NCBI GenBank assembly: GCA_003561665.1
Contig: PWVY01000296.1
Span: forward strand, 1 to 10,438
From: Thermoplasmata archaeon
GTDB lineage: Archaea > Thermoplasmatota > SW-10-69-26
DNA length: 10,438 bases
Reading direction: 5' to 3'
Below, in pieces: positions 1-5,976 of this stretch. Every line of letters starts with the position of its first letter. Position 1 is the first letter of the stretch. Below the pieces are notes generated by a model, which worked only from the letters and a program-made list of their open reading frames with translations, was not told where the DNA came from and made no database searches. A program made the translations under genes and the position numbers.

Positions 1-1103
1 GACCGTTCACCCTCGGCGTCGAGGAAGAATTCCAAATCCTCGACCCAGAAACGTACGACCTCGTAAGCCGCGCAGACGAGATTCTAGGCAAACCCAAAAA
101 AGGCATCGAAGAGAACCTACGCAGCGAACTCTTCCAAGCCGTCATCGAAACAGCCAGCGACGTCTGCCACAACATCGACGAGATTCACGAAGAAGTTCAC
201 CGCCTTCGAGGCACGCTCCACGACACCCTCGAAGCCAAAGGATACCTCATGGGCGCCGCCGGCACGCACCCCTTCGCACGCTGGCAAGAACAAGACCACA
301 CCAACGACACCCGCTACGAACAGCTCATCGACGATATCGCATGGCCCGCAAGACGCGACTTGATTTTCGGCCTCCACGTCCACATCGCCGTCCGCAACCC
401 CGGAGAAGCCATCTACGTGAACGACAACATCCGCCCCTTCCTCCCCCTCATCCTCGCCCTCAGCGCCAACAGCCCCTTCTGGCAAGGGGACGAAACCGGC
501 CTCCAAGCCACACGCACCCGCATCTTCGACGCCATGCCCCGAACCGGCATGCCCAACCGATTCCGAACCTGGACCGCCTTCGCACAAACCCTCGAACGCC
601 TCAAAGCCGTCGGCAGCATCGAAGACATCACGAAGATCTGGTGGGACACACGCCCCCGCCCCGACCTAGGCACCATCGAGGTCCGCATCGCGGACCTCCC
701 CACCGACCCTGAAATCACCATCGCGCTTACCGCCCTAATCCAAGCCCTCGTCGTGCGCCTCTCCCAGGCTCACGAAGCCGGCGAACGCCCCCCCGTCACG
801 CACCAAGCCGACGTGATCGAAGAGAACCGCTGGCGAGCCATTCGCCACGGCGTCAACGCATCCTTCATCCAATACGACAACGTCTCCGGCGTCGAACCCC
901 TCCCCCTCCCCCGCGTCCTCGACGCCACCATCCATCACCTCCAAGATGTCCCCGCCGAGCTTGGCATCAAGAACCAACTTGCCACGCTCGCCGATCGCGC
1001 CCACCGCGCCGAAAGCGGCGCCACGCGACAACTCCACGTCTACGAAGAAACCGGGGACCTCCAAGCCGTCGCTCGCGACATCGCCGAACGTACAGCACCC
1101 TAG
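1..1103 (+). CDS. Carboxylate–amine ligase, YbdK/GCS2 family (5' end outside the window)
   Basis: The open frame enters at position 3 and runs 366 codons to TAG at 1101–1103. It opens with FTLGVEEEF (window residues 2–10), the signature that normally begins within the first 10–20 residues of this family, so only a short N-terminus is missing; the ATG at 249 is internal. Other family landmarks are GTHPFARW near residue 87, FGLHVHIAV (metal/ATP-site histidines), IWWDTRP, TIEVRIAD and RHGVNAS. The fold is that of ATP-dependent glutamate–cysteine ligase type 2. Haloarchaeal relatives make gamma-glutamylcysteine, their main low-molecular-weight thiol, while bacterial YbdK shows only weak ligase activity. 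The substrate here is therefore uncertain: glutamate plus cysteine is the best guess. It converges on ndk with 40 bp between the two stop codons and no clear terminator. Confidence 0.9.
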   Translation, partial: PFTLGVEEEFQILDPETYDLVSRADEILGKPKKGIEENLRSELFQAVIETASDVCHNIDEIHEEVHRLRGTLHDTLEAKGYLMGAAGTHPFARWQEQDHTNDTRYEQLIDDIAWPARRDLIFGLHVHIAVRNPGEAIYVNDNIRPFLPLILALSANSPFWQGDETGLQATRTRIFDAMPRTGMPNRFRTWTAFAQTLERLKAVGSIEDITKIWWDTRPRPDLGTIEVRIADLPTDPEITIALTALIQALVVRLSQAHEAGERPPVTHQADVIEENRWRAIRHGVNASFIQYDNVSGVEPLPLPRVLDATIHHLQDVPAELGIKNQLATLADRAHRAESGATRQLHVYEETGDLQAVARDIAERTAP

Positions 1104-1143
1104 CCGCTCCGCTCAAACCGACAACACGCGGAACCGTTGAGGC

Positions 1144-1596
1144 CTACTCTTGAAGCCAGGGCGAGTCGACACGCTCGTAATCCAACAACTCGGATTCTTC
1201 GAACCAGAGCTTGATCTCCTGGCGCGCCGTCTCTGGCGCATCCGAACCATGGATCACATTGCGCCCGATGTCCAAACCGTAATCGCCCCGGATCGTGCCC
1301 GGGCTTGCCTCGATCGGGTCCGTCTCCCCCGCCAACCCACGAACCGCCTTGATCGCGTTAGGCCCCTCAATGACCATCGCGACGACCGGACCGCTCGTGA
1401 TGAACGCGATAAGATCATCGAAGAACGGTTTGTCACGGTGAACATCGTAATGGGCTTCGGCAAGGTCCCGGCCCACGTCGACCGATTTCAACGCGACGAG
1501 TTTCAACCCGCGCGTTTCGATGCGCTGAATGACGTCACCGACAAGGCCCCGCTGGACCCCGTCCGGTTTCACCATAACGAAGGTGCGCTCGCTCAT
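1144..1596 (-). CDS. ndk: Nucleoside diphosphate kinase
   Basis: Transfers the gamma-phosphate from NTPs to NDPs through a phosphohistidine intermediate, balancing cytosolic nucleotide pools. The 150-residue length is usual. The start MSERTFVMVKPDGVQRGLVG carries the conserved Lys10, and the active-site motif NVIHGSD places the catalytic histidine at residue 116; SPGTIRGD (98–105) is also diagnostic. The ATG overlaps the rpl24e stop as ATGA, and a strong SD-like GGGGGTGA lies six bases upstream, inside rpl24e, so the gene is translationally coupled. It is last in the ribosomal operon. In many archaea infB (aIF5B) follows ndk; here the opposite-strand ligase gene follows instead. Confidence 0.97.
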   Translation of the reverse strand: MSERTFVMVKPDGVQRGLVGDVIQRIETRGLKLVALKSVDVGRDLAEAHYDVHRDKPFFDDLIAFITSGPVVAMVIEGPNAIKAVRGLAGETDPIEASPGTIRGDYGLDIGRNVIHGSDAPETARQEIKLWFEESELLDYERVDSPWLQE

Positions 1597-1784
1597 TGCG
1601 CTTCACCCCCTTCGTAGTGACCCGTCCATTCGACGTGGCGAGGGATACGCCCCAGCTTGACCATGTTCCGACGGCACTTGCTAGAGCAGAACGAGAACTG
1701 TTTCCCGTCCTTCTTGATGAAAAGCATGCCCGTGCCCGGCTCGATGGGCTCTGCGCAGAAGCTGCAAACACGGTGTTCAACCAT
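1593..1784 (-). CDS. rpl24e: Large ribosomal subunit protein L24e
   Basis: A 63-residue archaeal/eukaryotic-type 50S protein. It shows the expected zinc ribbon: Cys7 and Cys10 (CSFC), Cys33 and Cys37 (CSSKC), spaced C-x2-C-x22-C-x3-C. The core motif FCSSKCRRN followed by KLGR is typical of L24e. The length agrees with archaeal homologues. It begins one base after the rps28e stop, with GGAG about nine bases upstream of the ATG inside the end of rps28e, and overlaps ndk by four bases. The order L7Ae–S28e–L24e–Ndk is a well-known archaeal operon. Confidence 0.96.
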   Translation of the reverse strand: MVEHRVCSFCAEPIEPGTGMLFIKKDGKQFSFCSSKCRRNMVKLGRIPRHVEWTGHYEGGEAQ

Positions 1785-1785
1785 C

Positions 1786-2007
1786 TTAGCGCACTCCGAG
1801 CTTCTTGGCCTCGCGGGCCGTCTCCCGGAGCATCAGGACATCGCCCTCACGGATCGGGCCCATGGCGTTCCGGGTGATGATGCGTCCTTTGTCTCGGCCG
1901 TCCAATACGCGCACCTTGACCTGCGTAGCTTCTCCAGTCATGCCGGTGCGCCCAATCACCTCAACGACCTCGCTTGGGATCCCGCGGTTTGTGTCCTCTT
2001 CAGCCAT
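1786..2007 (-). CDS. rps28e: Small ribosomal subunit protein S28e
   Basis: A 73-residue 30S protein with an OB-fold. The hallmark stretch GRIITRNAMGPIREGD and the C-terminal LRETAREA are clear. Two adjacent start codons exist, GTG at 2010 and ATG at 2007. I chose the ATG because the SD GAGGTGAT (2013–2020) then sits about five bases upstream, against about two for the GTG; the choice changes one residue. The SD overlaps the TGA stop of rpl7ae, so translation is probably coupled to it. The gap to rpl7ae is 11 bp. Confidence 0.95.
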   Translation of the reverse strand: MAEEDTNRGIPSEVVEVIGRTGMTGEATQVKVRVLDGRDKGRIITRNAMGPIREGDVLMLRETAREAKKLGVR

Positions 2008-2018
2008 CACGCATCACC

Positions 2019-2387
2019 TCACTCTTTCAGGCTCTCAACCTGATCTGCGACTTGGTTGATAAGGTCCGCACCGCGGCCTGGATCCACGACGGCGGCAGCG
2101 CTCGTGGAAACCTCCAGACCGGAGCTGACCCCCAGCTCGTCCTTGCTGTGGACGTACGTGTACGTGATGTCTTTCTCTTCGCACAACAGGGGAATGTGCG
2201 CGAGCACTTCCTCCGGTTGCACGTCTTGAGCCATCACGACGAGGTCAGCGGTCCCTCGCTCGATCGCTTTCGTGACCTCGTTGGCGCCTTTCACGAGTTC
2301 ACCGCTCTCAACAGCGTTCTCAACGGCTTCGTACGCTTTCTCTTGCAAATCACGGGGCGCTTCGAAGCGAACATACATCGCGGCCAT
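2019..2387 (-). CDS. rpl7ae: Ribosomal protein L7Ae, kink-turn-binding protein
   Basis: In archaea L7Ae is a 50S protein and also the core protein of box C/D and H/ACA ribonucleoproteins and of RNase P; in each case it recognises kink-turns. The 122-residue product has the RNA-binding signature KGANEVTKAIERG, then DVQPEEVLAHIPLLCEEK and the loop SSGLEVSTSAAAV, all family-typical. In-frame starts are TTG at 2393, ATG at 2387 and ATG at 2378. The SD GGAGATGAT (2393–2401) is five bases from the 2387 ATG and overlaps the TTG region, so 2387 is chosen. First gene of the ribosomal operon. Its own leader contains a kink-turn (2426–2460), pointing to feedback control by the product. Confidence 0.95.
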   Translation of the reverse strand: MAAMYVRFEAPRDLQEKAYEAVENAVESGELVKGANEVTKAIERGTADLVVMAQDVQPEEVLAHIPLLCEEKDITYTYVHSKDELGVSSGLEVSTSAAAVVDPGRGADLINQVADQVESLKE

Positions 2388-2391
2388 AGCC

Positions 2392-2401
2392 AATCATCTC
2401 C
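2392..2401 (-). promoter_or_regulatory. Shine-Dalgarno site of rpl7ae
   Basis: GGAGATGATT on the minus strand matches the archaeal 16S 3' end complement (GGAGGTGAT) with one mismatch. It decides the ATG at 2387 as the start. It lies 24 bases downstream of the leader kink-turn, so L7Ae bound there could plausibly hinder 30S loading. Confidence 0.7.
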
Positions 2402-2425
2402 TTTCGGATCGCAGCTGGCGCGCAT

Positions 2426-2460
2426 GCGCCTCGACCCTTTAGAAGGGCCTCATCGGCTGC
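2426..2460 (-). ncRNA. Kink-turn in the L7Ae mRNA leader (putative feedback element)
   Basis: Read on the minus strand, the leader folds as a standard Kt-7-type kink-turn. The C-stem is GCC (2457–2455) with GGC (2430–2428), extended by two more pairs, GC (2460–2459) with GC (2427–2426), across one bulged A (2458). The three-base bulge is GAU (2454–2452), with U at the L3 position as in box C. The tandem G·A pairs are formed by GA (2451–2450) opposite GA (2432–2431). The NC-stem is GGCCCUU (2449–2443) with AAGGGUC (2439–2433), seven pairs including one G·U, closed by a CUA loop. Every invariant position of the motif is met. The gene downstream encodes L7Ae, the protein that binds this fold, and L7Ae binding to a kink-turn in its own mRNA leader is reported in Sulfolobus. 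Function here is inferred; the motif itself is directly visible. Confidence 0.75.
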
Positions 2461-2482
2461 GTGCCGCCCACAAGCCAGGAGG

Positions 2483-2491
2483 TGTATTTGA
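2483..2491 (-). promoter_or_regulatory. TATA-like box for the ribosomal operon
   Basis: TCAAATACA on the minus strand is the most A/T-rich stretch in the 154 bp between the lipase stop and rpl7ae. Its centre (about 2487) predicts initiation near 2461, at the 5' edge of the kink-turn, giving a leader of about 74 nt. An alternative, TTCTAAA (2438–2444), lies in the kink-turn stem-loop and is probably not a promoter. I see no other structure in the remaining bases of this gap. Confidence 0.45.
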
Positions 2492-2541
2492 GCGTTGGGG
2501 GTTCCGGGACCACGAGAGGATGCAGGGCCCTTGGCCGTTGT

Positions 2542-3354
2542 TCATCCTTCTGCGATGGCTGCGAGGGTCGCTGCGAGGATGATGCGGGTGGACCGTGTCG
2601 ACCAGAGGAGGCCGCGGTGGCCGACGCCGGGGATGGCGATGGCTTGGTCCCCCCAGCGTGCGGACGAGGCGGGGATGACGCGATCGTCGAGGTGGGAGAA
2701 GATGCTTGTGGAAGGAACAAGAGGAGTGGGGTCTAATGCTTCGAGGGCGGTGGAGTGGGGTTCTATTTCGTTGGATGGGAGGCCTCGGTAGGGCGGTTGG
2801 TGGGTGCCTTGGTGAGGGGTGCCAACGGTGATGAGGTGCGCCATGAGGGGGTTTGAGGCGTGGTCGTGTGCCCAGCGGAGCGCAAGCCCTCCTGAGCCGT
2901 GACCGATGCCGATGGCGAGGCTTCCAGCGTCTTTCGTGATGGTTTCGAGGGTTTCTTGGGCGTGGTGGCCGAGGGTTTCGAGGGATGTTTTGTGTGGTTT
3001 GGCGTCGAGGATATGGACGTTGGTGAGTTCGTGTTCTTGGAGGATGCGGCTGAGGTCTGCCAGGCTGGCCCAGGGGAGGGCGGGGTCGGGGACGAGGAGG
3101 ATGGGTGGGCCTTGGGTTCGGGTGGGGATGGGTTCGGGTGGGGGTTGGTACCAGGTGGGTATGCGGTTGATGAGGATGCTGAGCGTGGCTGTGGCTTCAG
3201 TGGTGAGGGCATCGAGGTAGGCTCTTGGGGGTTGGGGGGCGGTTTTGTCGTTGCGGGGTTGTCGGATGGCGTGGTGGAGGAAACCGCGGGCCCATACGGT
3301 GATTGCGAGGGCAAGGGTTAGGGTGAGGGCGAGGAGGATCCAGCCCATGGACAT
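2542..3354 (-). CDS. Membrane-anchored alpha/beta-hydrolase (lipase/esterase-like)
   Basis: A 270-residue protein with one N-terminal hydrophobic helix (residues 4–21) followed by WARGF, so it is probably anchored with the catalytic domain outside or at the membrane face. Landmarks: strand ILLVPDP (85–91); nucleophile elbow GHGSGG with Ser154; VGTPHQGT (177–184), typical of lipase/PGAP1-like hydrolases; the acid in SHLDDRVIP (Asp223 or Asp224); and GVGHRGLLW with His246. A full Ser–Asp–His triad in the right order is therefore present. The ATG at 3354 lies three bases after the CitE stop, with no SD, suggesting reinitiation within the MaoC–CitE–lipase run; ATG 3348 is an alternative. The substrate is unknown: lipid or short-chain ester, or a thioester linked to the upstream CoA enzymes. 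Confidence 0.8.
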   Translation of the reverse strand: MSMGWILLALTLTLALAITVWARGFLHHAIRQPRNDKTAPQPPRAYLDALTTEATATLSILINRIPTWYQPPPEPIPTRTQGPPILLVPDPALPWASLADLSRILQEHELTNVHILDAKPHKTSLETLGHHAQETLETITKDAGSLAIGIGHGSGGLALRWAHDHASNPLMAHLITVGTPHQGTHQPPYRGLPSNEIEPHSTALEALDPTPLVPSTSIFSHLDDRVIPASSARWGDQAIAIPGVGHRGLLWSTRSTRIILAATLAAIAEG

Positions 3355-3357
3355 GGG

Positions 3358-4296
3358 TTAGAGGTTGAGTGCGTTGGCGAGGGCGACGGTGCGTTGGGCT
3401 TGTTGGATGATGGGTCTATCGATCATGCGTCCTTGGTGTCCGATGACGCCGCCTTCTTCGATGTCGGCGTCTTGGACGGCGTCGAGGATGTCTTTGGCTT
3501 GAGCGACTTCGTCCGGGCTTGGTGTGAAGGCCTCGTTGACGGTTTCGATCTGGTCGGGGTGGATGATCTGTTTGCCGACGTAGCCGAGGTCACGGGCGCG
3601 GTTGGCCTCGTTGGCGAGGGCGTCGAGGTCTTCGTAGTCGATGCGGACTTGGTCGATGGCGTCGACGGTGCCGAGGGCTGCGGCGAGGACGGTTCGAGAG
3701 CGTGCGTGTTGGACCTCGTGGTTGGAGTCGGTGCGTCGTGCGCCGACGGTGGCGGCGTAGTCTTCAGCGCCGAAGACGAGCGCGGTGATGCGGGGGATGG
3801 TGCCGGCGGTTTCTCCAATGTCGAGGGCGGCGGCGACGCCCCGGGCGGTTTCGAGTTGAGCGTACACGTGGATGCTTTCTTCTTCGAGGTCGTGTTCGTT
3901 CTCGGCTTCGCGTAGGCGACCGTCGAGGGTGCGCAGTTGGCCTGGGCTTTCGATCTTGGGGGCGACGATGGCATCCGGCCGGGCTTGGGGTGCGTTTTGG
4001 ATGTCGTTGAGGAACCAGCGGGAGTCGATGGTGTTCACGCGCAGGAGGCGTTTGGGGTGGGCGTCTTCTTCGAGGTTCGCGAGGAGGGGAAGGATCTCGT
4101 CGCGTGCGTCTTCTTTCTCTTCGGGGGGGACGCCATCTTCGAGGTCGGCGACGAGCAGGTCGGGCCCATCGTCCATGGTGAGGGCTTTCTCGACGCGGTC
4201 GGGGCGCGTGGCGGGCGTGTACATCATCGAGCGTCGGGGTTCGATGGTGGGCGCGTCGTCCGTGTCGTTCGTGTCGGTTTCGTCGTCGTTGGGCAT
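3358..4296 (-). CDS. HpcH/HpaI-family CitE-type lyase (malyl-, methylmalyl- or citramalyl-CoA lyase)
   Basis: Members cleave beta-hydroxyacyl-CoA dicarboxylates reversibly with Mg2+. The 312-residue protein shows RRSMMYTPAT (21–30), the DLEDGV motif (51–56), LLRVN with Arg86, PKIES (113–117), QLETARG with the metal ligand Glu149, FGAEDY with the metal ligand Asp179, and GKQIIHP (241–247). The C-terminal MIDRPIIQQA is also usual. The frame stays open upstream to 4635 but that part is antisense-like overlap with MaoC; the ATG at 4296, two bases after the MaoC stop, gives the family length and is preceded by AAAGGA. The first 18 residues are an acidic, probably disordered tail. Next to a MaoC hydratase it suits cleavage of beta-methylmalyl-CoA to glyoxylate plus propionyl-CoA, or of citramalyl-CoA to pyruvate plus acetyl-CoA; I cannot separate these from sequence alone. 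Confidence 0.85.
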   Translation of the reverse strand: MPNDDETDTNDTDDAPTIEPRRSMMYTPATRPDRVEKALTMDDGPDLLVADLEDGVPPEEKEDARDEILPLLANLEEDAHPKRLLRVNTIDSRWFLNDIQNAPQARPDAIVAPKIESPGQLRTLDGRLREAENEHDLEEESIHVYAQLETARGVAAALDIGETAGTIPRITALVFGAEDYAATVGARRTDSNHEVQHARSRTVLAAALGTVDAIDQVRIDYEDLDALANEANRARDLGYVGKQIIHPDQIETVNEAFTPSPDEVAQAKDILDAVQDADIEEGGVIGHQGRMIDRPIIQQAQRTVALANALNL

Positions 4297-4298
4297 AG

Positions 4299-4769
4299 TT
4301 AGGCGTCCTTTGTTTTCACGGCGTCGGGGTCTTTCGTTTCGACGAGGAAGACGCGTTTGAAGCGGCACACGGTCTCGTCGTCTTGGTTCGTGGCGATGGT
4401 TTGGGCTTTGACGAGCCCTCGTCCGGGCGTGCTGGTGAGGCGTTTGGAGAGGATCTCGCTCTTCGCGCGGATGGTGTCGCCGTGGAAGACGGGTTTGGGG
4501 TGGTTGATATCTTCGTAGGCGAGGTTGGCGATGATGGTGCCTTCGGTGAGGTCGGGCACGCTGAGGCCCACGGCGAGACTGAAGGTTAAAAGCCCGTTGA
4601 CGACGCGTTCGCCAAAGGGGGACCCTTTGGCCCATTCGGCGTCGAGGTGGAGGGGTTGCGTGTTCATGGTCATGGAACAGAATTGGACGTTGTCTGCTTC
4701 CGTGATGGTGCGGCCGGGTTCGTGGTGGAAGATTTGTCCTTCCTGAAACTCCTCGTAGTATTGGCCCAT
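4299..4769 (-). CDS. MaoC-like hot-dog hydratase (mesaconyl-/itaconyl-CoA hydratase candidate)
   Basis: A 156-residue single hot-dog domain. GRTITEADNVQF (19–30) leads into MTMNTQPLHLDAEWA (33–47), the hydratase-2 region. The usual catalytic Asp is replaced by Asn36, while His41 is kept; this NTxPLHxD form is, from memory, typical of the MaoC subgroup found beside CitE lyases rather than of (R)-enoyl-CoA hydratases. VNGLLTFSLAVGLSV (57–71) and FHGDTI (95–100) complete the fold. The gap to CitE is two bases, indicating co-transcription. Expected job: reversible hydration of an unsaturated dicarboxylyl-CoA to the substrate of the lyase. The start ATG at 4769 has a modest SD (AAAGGGA) upstream. 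The subfamily is secure; the substrate is inferred. Confidence 0.85.
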   Translation of the reverse strand: MGQYYEEFQEGQIFHHEPGRTITEADNVQFCSMTMNTQPLHLDAEWAKGSPFGERVVNGLLTFSLAVGLSVPDLTEGTIIANLAYEDINHPKPVFHGDTIRAKSEILSKRLTSTPGRGLVKAQTIATNQDDETVCRFKRVFLVETKDPDAVKTKDA

Positions 4770-4869
4770 GGTTTCCCTTTCACCCGTCGTGTTGGTCTAA
4801 GACCTTCGCGAGCGAGCGAAAGGGCATCGGCTACCTGAACGTTCCGCTCCAAGGTGGCGGTAGGTGGGC
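4770..4869 (-). other. Intergenic region between protease and MaoC operon
   Basis: It holds a possible hairpin after the protease stop (CTACC at 4862–4858 with GGTAG at 4835–4831) without a following T-tract, and a second hairpin with arms CTTTCGC and GCGAAGG around 4803–4822. The GGTCT A AGACC inverted repeat at 4794–4804 is centred 30 bp upstream of the MaoC ATG. Its CTTAGA core is the only TATA-like candidate and is weak. Confidence 0.3.
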
Positions 4870-5904
4870 TTATCCTTCGAGCCCGTGGTGGAGTTTGAGG
4901 CCTTCCCCAGTGTAGGTGTCTTTGTTCTCGATGAAGGAAAGGCTGGCGTCCAACAATTGCACGAAGGTGCCGGCGTTCGAGATGTGCGTGATCACGCCGA
5001 GGGCTTGGGGGTCCTCTCGTACTTGGAGGGGGATGTCCAAGTCATCGATGAGGGCTGCGCTTCCGGAGTCGCCGGAGAATGCGGCGGTTTGGACAAGAGC
5101 GGTGTCGTCCGCGTAGTCGATCGCGATGCCTTCACGGTCCTGCGTGGCGGGGTTGGCGGTGAGGACAAGGGGCGAGAGGGGGTGGCCGAAGATCATGCCC
5201 CATCCGAAGTGTTGCACAGCCATGGGGGAATCGTCGTGCGCTTGCACATCGAAGATGCCGCCGGTGGGTGCGCCCCAGTGGCACATCGCGGGGTTCACGT
5301 GCTCGTCGTAGAGGTCTTTGTTGAACGCCGGGGAGTCGGGTTGGAAGGGATCGTTGAGTTCGATCAGGGCGAAGTCCATTCCGACTCCGCAGCCTTGACC
5401 GGTGCTGTCACCGCCTTCGCACCATTCGAAAGCGACATCCCCGATGGGTTGATCGACGCCGTGGACGCGAATGTCTTCCGTGGGCGCTCCAAGATCGGGG
5501 TCGACGCAGTGGCCGGCGGTGGCGGCGTACAGCGTCCCGTTGTTGTCTTCGATGAGGAAGGCCAACGTGCAGTAGGCCAGGTCAACGGGGCCTGCCGGGA
5601 GAACCAGCGCGCTGCCCGGGCGGATCCCTGGGCATGTGTCGGTGAGGTCTGTCCTGTCGTGGTTCTGGGGGATGTGGAGGTCGGAATCCATGATCGGTAG
5701 GATCGTGGCGTCCATCGCGAGGAGGGCAGAGTCCTTGGGATCCTCCTTGGCGTCCAGGCAGCCGCCTTCGGCCGCGTGGGAGCTAAGGGGTTCGTCTGGA
5801 CTGTCGTTGATGGTCACGGGGGTGGCGCCGAGGGCCATGGGTGCAGCGGCGAGCGCGACGGCGATGAAGAGGAGCAAGCCTCGGGGTAGGGTTCGAGCGG
5901 TCAA
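4870..5904 (-). CDS. Secreted trypsin-like (S1-fold) serine protease
   Basis: A 344-residue protein with an N-terminal signal peptide: basic start, hydrophobic core (about residues 10–24) and an A-L-G-A cleavage-type site near 24–27. No twin-arginine motif is present, so export is probably via Sec. The chymotrypsin-fold triad is complete: His132 in AATAGHCV, Asp177 in MDFALIEL and Ser280 in FSGDSGSA. Cys112 and Cys133 match the classic disulfide flanking the active-site His; seven cysteines remain after the signal (49, 91, 112, 133, 162, 172, 208), so one is unpaired or pairs unusually. The start is TTG at 5904, because GGAGG lies six bases upstream (5911–5915) and no in-frame ATG precedes the signal peptide. 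The substrate is unknown. The gene appears monocistronic, with 72 bp upstream and 100 bp downstream. Confidence 0.88.
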   Translation of the reverse strand: MTARTLPRGLLLFIAVALAAAPMALGATPVTINDSPDEPLSSHAAEGGCLDAKEDPKDSALLAMDATILPIMDSDLHIPQNHDRTDLTDTCPGIRPGSALVLPAGPVDLAYCTLAFLIEDNNGTLYAATAGHCVDPDLGAPTEDIRVHGVDQPIGDVAFEWCEGGDSTGQGCGVGMDFALIELNDPFQPDSPAFNKDLYDEHVNPAMCHWGAPTGGIFDVQAHDDSPMAVQHFGWGMIFGHPLSPLVLTANPATQDREGIAIDYADDTALVQTAAFSGDSGSAALIDDLDIPLQVREDPQALGVITHISNAGTFVQLLDASLSFIENKDTYTGEGLKLHHGLEG

Positions 5905-5910
5905 GCCAAG

Positions 5911-5915
5911 CCTCC
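5911..5915 (-). promoter_or_regulatory. Shine-Dalgarno site deciding the protease TTG start
   Basis: GGAGG on the minus strand, six bases before TTG 5904. An ATG at 5926 is in another frame and is not a start for this gene. Confidence 0.65.
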
Positions 5916-5937
5916 AAGGGGACCATATGATCCTCTA

Positions 5938-5948
5938 GATAAAAAAAG
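5938..5948 (-). promoter_or_regulatory. TATA-like box of the protease gene, doubling as the carboxylase oligo-T terminator
   Basis: The minus strand has seven T's in a row followed by ATC (5947–5938). Placed 29 bp after the carboxylase stop (5977), it fits an archaeal oligo-T intrinsic terminator, with only a short CTCC/GGAG hairpin before it. It also fits a TATA box for the protease: initiation near 5916 would leave a 12-nt leader beginning with the GGAGG SD. Both roles may hold. Confidence 0.5.
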
Positions 5949-5976
5949 GCTCCCTGCCGTGGAGGTTTTGTTTCGC

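Noticed and set aside
2438..2444. TTCTAAA as a TATA box for rpl7ae
   Set aside because: It is formed by the loop and inner NC-stem pairs of the kink-turn and would remove that element from the transcript; the upstream site at 2483–2491 fits better.
4297..4635. N-terminal extension of the CitE frame to 4635
   Set aside because: The added 113 residues are Arg/His/Pro-rich, overlap the real MaoC gene in another frame and have no family match; the start at 4296 gives the normal length.
4864..5700. Long open frame of 278 codons on the plus strand opposite the protease gene
   Set aside because: Low-complexity Gly/Val/Asp-rich product, no domain, and entirely antisense to a gene with an intact catalytic triad; GC-rich codon bias opens such shadow frames.
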